A program made the position numbers and the translations under genes. Below, in pieces: positions 55,278 through 64,000 of a DNA stretch of 64,000 bases. The DNA comes from Silene conica (taxonomy: Eukaryota > Streptophyta > Magnoliopsida > Caryophyllales > Caryophyllaceae). The notes beneath the pieces were generated by a model that worked only from the letters and a program-made list of their open reading frames with translations, ran no database searches and was not told the DNA's origin. Within the stretch, counting starts at the first letter, position 1. Each line of letters opens with the position of its first letter. The stretch covers positions 3,973,001 to 4,037,000 of the forward strand of contig CM055318.2 in NCBI GenBank assembly GCA_029255685.2. The letters run 5' to 3'.

Positions 55278-57251
55278 TCAGGGTTTATTCTTCAGTGCAT
55301 CGTAATGCCCGCAGCCATCATAACGAACAAGAATCGGGTTTTGTGTACCATACTCGTGACCATACTCTGCTATCACTTTAAGTTTATTTGATGTTTTATC
55401 CGGCATATAGACTGTGATAGGCATCCTGAAATTGGCAATATGCTGCTGATCAGTTGAAACAGCATTCTACGACAGATAATTACGACATTATAAGTGTATG
55501 TACTGATTGTATTCGTATATTGTAGGACTGTAGCCTGTAGACAGGGATGTCATTGGGGCGGGGCGGTGCTGGATATAGGCTCTCCTTACCCGTACCCATC
55601 AAGAAAACCTCGTACCCATCCACGCTCAATCACCCATGGTGGGTACAAATTTCTAAAACCATCCCGCCCCACTTAACCATTAAGCCACTATAGCATAAAT
55701 TTTTCCGATCTTTTTTCGTACAAGTTGGTTTAATCGCTATTAATTTATATTTTCAGAAATTTGTTTATATAATTTTAGTTATTTGCCAAAAAAGTTGGTA
55801 AAATACTTTATAAAATAGCTATTTTTAACATTACGTCTTAATTATAACAAAATAATATTTGTAAAATTATCGTAATAATGGTATTAATTTTTGTAATAAT
55901 TGGCCCGTAGGCGGCTATAAGGTGGGTAACACGCACAAAACATTCTCGTCCCACTACCCATGGCGGGTACAATTTTCATACCCGTCCCCGCCCCACCACC
56001 CGCCAAAGCTCAACCTATCCCCGCCCCAACTGGGGCGGATGCGGGGCTATAGGTCTATGTTACAGCAGACTGTGCTCAGAGATTACCAATCAAAGACGGA
56101 AAATATGAAAGCGGAAATGAACCATTGAGGCTACCTATATATACTTACTGTAGAACGTGCGAGGCCATCAGGAGCTCAGGTTCGCCTCCCCAAACATGCG
56201 ACTGTCTCATCTGACAAACATACCTGTCAAATTCATCCTCCAGATACCTGCAATTGCATTAGACGGAATTGATGATCAATCATCGGCATAGTTTGCAGTA
56301 ATTGATCTGCTAATTCGATGAATTACCATTCAGTATCTTTACGTCTCTTGATCAGTTCTTCAACAACCTGGAAATCAGAACATTTTTCTGTCAAAAAGAC
56401 GGTATCAGCTAGACATACTCCGTAAATTATAAGCTAAATACACAAGAGAGGACGAATCTCAGCTGTACATTTTCTCGAAGTTCATCAGCGAGTTCCTTCT
56501 GCTGCCGTTCACTTGGCGCTGACTTCCCTCGTCTAAGACACGCACCATAAACGACAGCCCGAAATAAACAACTCCCATCTCCAGGTATACCTACAGAAAT
56601 TGCACATCGGAAATGAATTGAATCAGTCACCTAAATTTGAACATTTAAATGCTTGATCAACAACGATATTACACCAATGCCTCAAAGGCTCCCGTCTATA
56701 ACAAGGTAACGGGGTCACCTTTGCAAAGCCCTATTTACCGTGTGCTAGAATGACCCATAATGAAAACTACGGTTAGATATTATTAGGATATTGGGCCGAG
56801 CCTATACTAGACCCATCTTTCAGTAGGGTTTATCAATTCTAGGTTCTAGGATCAATGTAAGACATCACAACAATCAATAATATAATCCTTAGCCATTTCT
56901 CTCTTCTATATCTAACATGGTATCAGAGCCTCACGCTCTTGAGGCCTAAAAACGACTTACATTCCGCTCCGCTGCCCTGCCGGAGGGACTAATTAACTAT
57001 GGTGCCTTCCATGACAAATCTAAGAAATCTTCTTTCTAATCAAGGTGGTACTTAAAAAAAAAAAAAAAACTGGCGAGTTATGGAAAAAAATGGCGAGTTA
57101 CGCACTGAAAAACAAAACTGTCGAGTTATGCACTTGAGAAAAAACTGGCGAGTTACGCACTTTACATTGACTGGCTACTAGTTCGACAAAGAATAATCGA
57201 GCCAAGAGACATACCATGCTCATCATCATCATCCATGATAGTTATTTCCAT
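55278..57251 (-). CDS. Compact OTU-domain cysteine protease (deubiquitinase-like), five exons
   Basis: Minus-strand exons 57251-57215, 56590-56469, 56367-56327, 56247-56149 and 55425-55278 join in frame to about 148 residues. The start (MEITIMDDDEHG) joins straight into the catalytic loop IPGDGSCLFRA, with D16 and nucleophile C19. It then continues through GKSAPSERQQKELADELREN, RKDTEWYLEDEFDRYV, HVWGGEPELLMASHVLQMPI and ends YDGCGHYDAL with the catalytic H140. These are all the core OTU motifs, so it should bind and cleave ubiquitin-type chains; specificity is unknown. Most plant relatives have over 200 residues with a longer N-terminus, so this is a minimal domain or lacks an upstream exon. 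Introns 1 and 4 carry transposon fragments. A spliced leader exon may lie at 57763 and above. Confidence 0.87.
55540..56062. mobile_element. GC-rich transposon remnant in OTU intron 4
   Basis: It begins AGGGATGTCATTGGGGCGGG, similar to the end of the element at 57853-58506, and contains repeated TACCCATCC/GGGTAC motifs and CCCCGCCCCAACTGGGGCGG near its right side. I could not define a matching end or target duplication. Confidence 0.4.
56771..57060 (+). mobile_element. 5' end of a Copia-type LTR element in OTU intron 1
   Basis: A short LTR-like stretch (about 56771-56917, GGTTAGATATTATTAGG to TATATCTAACA) is followed directly by TGGTATCAGAGCC (56918-56930), the tRNA-iMet primer site, and then a possible gag start (ATGGTGCCTTCCATGAC, about 56999). 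It stops at an A-rich tract. The rest of the element is missing. Confidence 0.6.
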
Positions 57252-57852
57252 GAACCAAGAGATATAATCACTAGCTTACCTAATAATTTCCTTCGAATAA
57301 CAAAACGGAGTACTCTATAACAAGAATAAATATCGAAAATTAATGATACACAAAAGCACGTAACTTAACACAGAAAGCAGACAATTTCAACAAGCTAAGT
57401 AAAGCATATTCAACAACTAACAACTAACTCTTGGAAACTTGCAAAACAATTTAGTTCGTTCTGCCTCCGTCCCAATCATTTGTTTACGGTTTTATTCTTT
57501 GTGAGCGGTATATTGGGACGGAAGAAAAACCCGAGACATACATAGGAAACTACTACATACGAATTGTTTGCAGTTGAGTGGAATTGTAACTGGGCATTTA
57601 AATTACAGCCCAGATACTTGAATCATCAAACCCGAAAATAAACAACAAAAATGCAATCAATACTTAATTTTTTGTACTAAAGAATGTTAAAAAGAATGTT
57701 GTTTTGTGGTGAAAAATGAGTGATGTACATGATGTATAAGTGAAAGAATCAAATTCCATTACCTGTTAGGCTGTAAATGTACTGTTGCTGTTAATTTGAT
57801 TCTTGCTGTTCTTGACACAATCTCGATAAAATGACTAGATGATTCGCCTGGG
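57252..57852. other. Upstream region of the OTU gene
   Basis: It holds a possible leader exon ending at 57763 (minus-strand donor CCTAACAG|GTAATGG). No other coding signal. CGTCCCAATCATTTG at about 57466 is a common plant MITE-type terminus fragment. Confidence 0.35.
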
Positions 57853-58506
57853 TAGGGATGGCAGTGGGTCGGGTATCCAAACCAGACCCTTAGGATCGGC
57901 CCTAACGGATCGGGTATGAGTCTGAATTTTTGAGACCCATTCGGGTATGAGTTGGTTATGGGTCCTATATAAAAACTTTGGGTCGGGTCCGGTCTTGGTC
58001 TTGGGACCTTACCCGACCCTTAGACCCTTATATTTATTAAAAAAAATAAAAACAAAAACAAAAAGACACACATACGAACGTCAATAATCCAAATAATACA
58101 CACAGACAGATGACTCTTATTAGTTATCATTAATATATTATACGCATATCCAAATAACCATTAAGAATAACGAAGAAATTAATGAAAATGGTGAGTTTGG
58201 GTACGGTAAATGATATAATTTAGGGCCGGGTACGGGTAATGATCCAAATAACCAAGACTTTGTAATACTTTAATCAAAACTTTGTAATTTAATTCGAACT
58301 TTGGTACATTTTATTGAATGACTCGTTAAAAAAAAATTGGACCCTAGGGTAGACCCTACCCGGACCGAGACCCATTAGGATCGGGTATGGGCCCATTAAT
58401 TTCAGACCCTTTAGGATTTGGGTCGGGTATGGGTCTAAGGTTTTTTACTTCGGGTCGGGTCGGGTCTTGCCGGACCCTGCCCAGACCCTACCCATTGTCA
58501 TCCCTA
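57853..58506. mobile_element. Inverted-repeat element rich in GGGTCGGGT motifs
   Basis: 654 bp with ends TAGGGATGGCAGTGGGTCGG and, inverted, TAGGGATGACAATGGGTAGG. The subterminal regions are full of GGGTCGGGT / ACCCGACCC repeats. No coding capacity. The flanks (GCCTGGG, GCCTTGT) only loosely match, so the superfamily is unclear. Confidence 0.55.
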
Positions 58507-58700
58507 GCCTTGTGGCTGTCTCTACACTAAAATACATAAATTGACTCGACATCTGAGATTTTGTTTTCGACTCTGTCATTCTGTTAAAAACGTAGTTAAG
58601 CTGGTATACGTGATCTGTAACTTGAAAGCTTACTTAATGCACACCAGGTAAAAAAGTAAAAGATAGCGACTTACGGGTTAACTCGTCATCCAAAAAACTC

Positions 58701-60004
58701 TGTTAGAACACAATGTGTTAATGATGACAAGATTATCTAATGTTTGCTTGATTAGTACAAGAGATTAGCAAAGTGACATAAAGCTCATTGAAGACAACAA
58801 GATCATATGTCAAGAAGCAAACAAAGACAAGTGAAGGCTAGGAAAGTGTTGTAAACAAGTAGTCTAATATATTTTTTTTAATTATTAGAAAGTGCAAAAC
58901 CCTTGCAACAGTCTAGCAAGCTGTTGCAATTGGGGTTTCTGGTACGGTTATGTAGATAGTTTTCTAAAATATTTTATGTCAAAAGAAGTTGTCTTTTATT
59001 GTTATCTGCATATTTTAAAAGCTTGGTTTACAAACTAGAAAGAGCATCAAATGACATTCAAATCACATGACTCCTAAGTCTAGATGGCAAAAAGCAAAAG
59101 GCTAGTCTTTCCTCTTCTAGCTAAGAGACTTTTTCAAAGCCAAAAGAATGTCATATACTCGTTACCCAAAGGGGAAATTTCTTGAGCCTTGTAAAAGTGA
59201 ATAGCCCATTTCATCAGTTTGTAAAAGACCTTACACTCTCAATAAACCTTTGGTTAAAAGAGTGATATGAATATAATATGCATTTGTGAGTGAGCAATCA
59301 CACGCCCCATTCTCTATAAAAGCCAACCTTTTAGCTCATTTAATACTAAGACTTCTCAGGCATTTATTATAAACTTTGCAAAACCTTTTAAAGCATTTGT
59401 TCTTCAAAGTTTGTTTGCAAAAGTTTCTGATTTTCAGAGAGTCTTCATTTGTTTTCGAAAAGCAATTATCTCCTTGTGCTAGTTCGCACCTCTAATGACT
59501 AAAAGAGTATGTTCGATGAACCTTGTGTTTAAATCTTCAATGAAATCTTCATGTTCTAAGTGAACCTTTGAGATACAGATCGTATAAACCATAAGGTGGA
59601 ACATCAAAACTCTTAGAGCGGAATAGCTTTAAGTTTGAGTCAAGTCTTACGAACGGAGTAGCTCTAAGCAAAATGCAACCGGAGTAGGTTGGGGAGTTGT
59701 TTTGTTGTAATCGTTTTAGTTAAACGAAATAGTTTCTAAACATTCAATAAAATAACGGTTGGACGTAGGCTCCGGAGTAGGAGTTAAACCAATTTTTTAT
59801 ATCGTTTGTTTATTGCTTAATCTCGCACTTATTTCTCACTACATTCGTAATAGATCAGATCTGTGCAACAGTTCCACATATTGTTGCTTAGACTCTGATT
59901 CTCGTTGCTTTAACTCGTAAAACACTTAAGCTACATCAGAATTTTTAAAAGGTTACCTAATTCACCCCTCTCCTTTTAGATGCTAATTCGTTCTTGACTC
60001 TTCA
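58701..60004 (+). mobile_element. Solo LTR of the same Copia family as 41113-44205
   Basis: It starts TGTTAGAACACAATGTG and ends TTCTTGACTCTTCA, 1304 bp. The perfect 5-base repeat AACTC flanks it (58696-58700 and 60005-60009). There is no internal sequence, so it is the product of recombination between two LTRs. Confidence 0.92.
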
Positions 60005-62247
60005 AACTCCATGGACTAAAACAATAACACTGATTCGGAATTTGAAGGCCCAAATTTTATAAAGGGTCATTTATTGGTTTTGATCAGCTGATGCTACAAT
60101 CCTATATTCTGCCTTTCAAAATTTTGCCTTTTTCTCAACTTGTAAGTTGTAACAATTTGAAATCGGGATAATAAATAATAAACATTTCACTGATTTTATA
60201 TACAGGGAGTCTTACTTATGACGGATGATATCCGTTATAAGTTGAAGATGACGGATTTTATATACAAAGAGTCTTCAGCTTGTGAAGTGGACATGCAGGT
60301 GGGAGGAAGTGGAGCATTTTATGAATAGTGTTATTCGCATTATGAATAGGGTGACGGATAGTGCCGTCTTAGAAAATTTGTATCTTAGGTAAGAGGATCT
60401 CATGATAAGCCTATCGTGATATTTCTCATATAATTATCAACTTTTTTAAATTTCCTTATTTTCTTCCTCTATCCTTTAGAACAATATGTTAAGATGAGGC
60501 GGTATCACTTGGCAAAAGCCGATCCAATCTAATCCGATTCAAGTAATTCGACCCGAAAAAAAAAAATACATAGTTTTGCCTTTTTATAATGATAAACTCA
60601 AGATAGGGTAAATATAATTGTAGTATTATTATTGATAATTCGTTTGTGTCTTGGAATGAATACAAAGGTACGGTATTTATAATACTTCAAATATCTAAAG
60701 CATATCGCAATATGATATTACTTATTGTTACGATGTATTTCGATTACGATATAATACATTATTATACCGTAATATTTCAAATATCTAAAGCATATCGCAA
60801 TATAATATTACTTATTCCTATACGATATTATTTCAATTACAATATAATACATTATTATACCGTAATATTCTCCATATATAATATTCGATAAAAATAAATA
60901 ATTAAGTAATCAATATATATGGATTAGTATTAACCACTATGATAAAATTGTTCGCTCGCACCACAAAAACTATAATAAAAATGACATATGAATTAAAATT
61001 AAATATTTTAATTAACCTTTTAATTATATTGTATACATTTTACCTCGTTTTGTGCCTTTTGTATTAGATTATCCACATACATTTCATGATACTTTAAAGT
61101 TCGTATAAAAAGTATATTGACCAAAAGATAAAACATCAACATGACAAACACTTGACAAACGAATCAAAATATTGTCACATGTAAATCATTGAAATTAAAA
61201 TATTAGATGGAAAATATGAATTCCAATATAAATTAAAGGATTTATAAAAACCAATAATATAACAAATTAAAATATAGTTTATTGTACATGACAACAACAA
61301 TACTCAACAATAATAATCAATTTACCACTATAGTCAAATAAATAAATTAAACCATAAAATATAATCCACATCTTAGAAACTCATAGGCAAATGAGCAATA
61401 GTTCTAAATAAATATTGTGAATAAAAACTATTATAGCTATTATAGGTTCTATACCCATTCTACAACCATAGACACCCATATTTTAATTTTAATTTTTAAT
61501 TTTATTTTGTGGTATTATTAAATTAGATAATTGATTGCTGAGTAATTTAAGAGGGGAATTAAATAGAAAAAAATGTTAATGAAAATTGTGGGTAGTAAGT
61601 AGTATAAAAAATCTTATCAATTTATTAATATATTATATTACAAAAAATATTTAAGTAGGAATAAATTTTCATTAATTTGGTGGGTGAAGTATGAAGAGTT
61701 TTAATCTATTAATTATGATGTTTAATTAAAAAAATGAATTGAATAGGAGAAAGTTTTAATTAAAATGGTAGGCGTCAAGTAATATGAAGAATTTTAATTT
61801 ATTAATATGTTTTATTACCAAAATGTCATCTAAAATGTTAGTTTTAATTATAAATTATGACAATTATTAACATGTTTTATTACAAAAATTCAACTAAAAT
61901 GTGAATATTAATTATAAGTTATGAAATTTTGATGTAAATTTGTAAGTGCCACATAAATGAAATTAATTTATAGAAAATTCAATTAAATGTATAAAAAAAA
62001 AAAAAAAAATTACGTGGCAATGGATTTACGTGGCATTTTTGTATCCTCTGTGTCATTTATCAGTCATTTTAGGGTAGCATTTTAATCAAGATCCCGTGCG
62101 AACTTTCTTACGGTGCGAACCATACCAACCAACGTAAAAAAAAAGATTTTTTTTAAAAACAAAAATAATAATTGCTAAAAAAAAATTATATATATAAAAT
62201 AAAATATATGCTGATATCTTGACCCGTATTAGGAGATTGGGCCTATA
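60005..62247. other. AT-rich intergenic with a 107-bp tandem pair
   Basis: 60207-60385 resembles a decayed MITE (GTCTTACTTATGACGG … GCCGTCTTAGAAAATTTG). About 60665-60880 holds two near-identical units of about 107 bp (TTCAAATATCTAAAGCATAT, ATAATACATTATTATACCGT). The remainder is very AT-rich with no coding signal. Confidence 0.5.
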
Positions 62248-62739
62248 TTATGCAATGCCGTATCGGTCCCACCCACTTTTAAGGGATATGGCGTCATAAC
62301 CCATGCTTATGTTGTTGTTCTCTATGCACAAGTGATCGGAAGAATCAGGAACAATCTCGACTGTGTGAGGAGATGAAGCGGGAGCAAAAGCTGAAATAAT
62401 TTGTACTAATATATGGCTGCAATAGACAGGACGAAAGTTATATGTAGGGGCGTTCAAAAAGGTCAAGTTTGAAACCACGACTCCAACAGAATTCACAATC
62501 TCTCACAAATATCTACAGGATACAATTGAGCCCCACCCTTGTCCGCGAATGAATTAAGATGGAATATGACATTTTGAAAGGCACCAGTATTCAATGTTTT
62601 CCATCTCCAACGGACCAAACTCTATGGATACACTATGCGGTCTAGGATCCAATTGCGGCTTGTATTCGCATTGATTGTTGTTCTCAAAATCTACTGCATT
62701 GCCATTGCCAAGTATAGAAAGCAGAAGCAATGCCACCAC
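62248..62739 (-). pseudogene. GH28 polygalacturonase-like pseudogene fragment
   Basis: On the minus strand the first part (62739-62554) has a Leu-rich start and RPHSVSIEFG. Two further frames carry VGDGK and LNTGAFQNVIFHLNSFADKGGAQLY, so there are at least two frameshifts. The second part (62496-62248) reads VVSNLTFLNAPTYNFRPVYC, PHTVEIVPDSSDHLCIENNNI and SMGYDAISLKSGWDRYGIA before a stop. These are the N-terminal and central parts of plant pectin-degrading GH28 proteins, with the segment between them and the whole C-terminal half missing. It includes the D of PDSSDH and the DAISLKSG region but cannot fold as an enzyme. Confidence 0.8.
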
Positions 62740-64000
62740 TTACTAGAATCTTCATGTGGTCACAACTTTTGCAAAAGAATGGGTAATTTGCAGAAGAGAA
62801 AATTTATAGAAAAAAAAAAAACTGTAAAAATATAAAATAAAATAAATAAAAACCCTTGAGAAAATAATTTATAATAATGTACGGGGTAAAATATAAACAT
62901 CAAAATTTAATTTATTTTTTTAAATATTTTGTCCCCCTCTATTATTATGATCCTTGGTCGTCAATAGTTTCATTGTTGCCTGGCCGTCAATAGTTCCATT
63001 GTTGCCTGTTATCGCAACGTCTTGCAAGTTATATTCATTTATTAAGCTCTTATACCTATGATGGCAAACTGTCTGCGATTCCCCAATACCATGAACATTG
63101 GGTCTAATATATGCCCAATCTCCTAATAACCCGACACTAACCCGTTAATAACCTGACCCGACTTATCACCCGTCGACGACTTAAACCAAAAATGACCCGA
63201 CATGAACCGAACTGACCCGAATATATCAGTGATCCGACATACCCTAAACCCGATATAAATCGACCCATTTCAACCCAACCCATAACCGACCCGGGATAGT
63301 CAGTAAATAGTTATTACTCGATTGTTATTTATAAAGGCAATGAGTGGTAGAGAGCACACTCGGTTGCACTAACATTATATTGTTTGAATCATTAAAAAGT
63401 CATTCATTCATCTTCCTGATTAATCGCATAAGAAGATCACATCCATTTATACCCTTAAAATATGCATCTATTAGACTATATTTTCCCATACTCAATCTCA
63501 CTACAATCTTACGTTATTATTTTCACATTTTTACCAAAAACAAAATATAAATCATTCTTCTTGAAACTGATTCACGGTTTTTAAAAATTTCTTGACAATT
63601 ACCTATATCTTTCGCGAAGATTTGTCTGATATAACAACTTAACTTAAGACAGGTATGACCGTATTAGCTTCTTCTATAGATAAAATAAAATGTTTTGGAG
63701 TTGTTCGTTAATTTATTTCATTAGGATGTTATGATTTATGTTAGCCGATCCCAGACTATGTTAGGAGTCTGGGACTGAGGCTCTGTTGACCCTCGTATTT
63801 TTTTACTTTCAACTCGAATTATTATTAAAAAAACTGCGGAAATTGATATATGGAGCAATATACATAATGAGATCGTAATTTCATTGCAGAAATAACATGT
63901 CTGATACTTCCTCATCGTCTAGACGGAGTCCATTGTACACGTGTGGAGCGACGACATTAGCCATTATATGGAACCTCTATAAAAGAGCACTCAACCTCAA
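62740..64000. other. Intergenic; CCGACCC-rich stretch
   Basis: 63137-63300 is a degenerate repeat of AACCCGAC/TGACCCGA motifs like those in the Mutator-like ends and in introns of the GDSL genes. Otherwise no gene or element that I can support. Confidence 0.4.

Overview
This is nuclear DNA from a flowering plant, probably a eudicot. It has GT-AG split genes in an AT-rich background, plant-specific protein families (an MKP1-like phosphatase, a GH27 APSE-like enzyme, plant GDSL esterases and a DC1 protein), and dense transposon debris of all the main plant types. I cannot name the species from the sequence.

Layout, left to right. A five-exon coiled-coil protein gene lies at 577-4765 (+). A TE-rich gap follows, with a Helitron-like element that holds a long inverted-repeat element carrying a GRF zinc-finger fragment. 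An MKP1-type dual-specificity phosphatase starts at 9243 (+), but its C-terminal exon was not found. A tandem repeat of about 82 bp (13.6-14.5 kb) is split by a MITE. A complete 14-exon GH27 gene similar to beta-L-arabinopyranosidase/alpha-galactosidase APSE spans 14645-20186 (+). Its tandem relic at 21004-21916 keeps only the first and last exons.

Three GDSL esterase/lipase genes follow on the + strand: A 23489-29145, B 38028-40963 and C 44578-47554. All have five coding exons with intact Ser/Asp/His motifs. Gene A carries a 3.5-kb L1-type LINE inside a TRIM-like repeat in intron 3. B and C are recent tandem copies, so each can serve as the empty-site control for insertions in the other. B gained a 3.06-kb Mutator-like element just before its ATG, a hAT element in intron 2 and a MITE upstream. 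C gained a MITE in intron 3. A gutted Copia element lies between them.

On the minus strand, a DC1 (C1-like zinc) gene at 48061-49684 is split inside its reading frame by a 755-bp hAT element with a perfect 8-bp target duplication. Its likely 5'UTR intron holds a complete non-autonomous Helitron and a MITE. A satellite block of about 310 bp per unit covers 52.4-54.7 kb. A compact five-exon OTU cysteine protease gene runs from 57251 to 55278 (-). After it come a solo LTR (58701-60004, TSD AACTC) of the same Copia family, AT-rich sequence and a GH28 polygalacturonase pseudogene (62248-62739, -).

The genes do not form a pathway. Several encode probable secreted or cell-wall-acting proteins (GH27, the GDSL enzymes, the GH28 relic), and the others are signalling or turnover proteins (MKP1-like, OTU, DC1). 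The main story is how transposons reshaped a tandemly duplicated gene neighbourhood, with target-site duplications that can be read directly.
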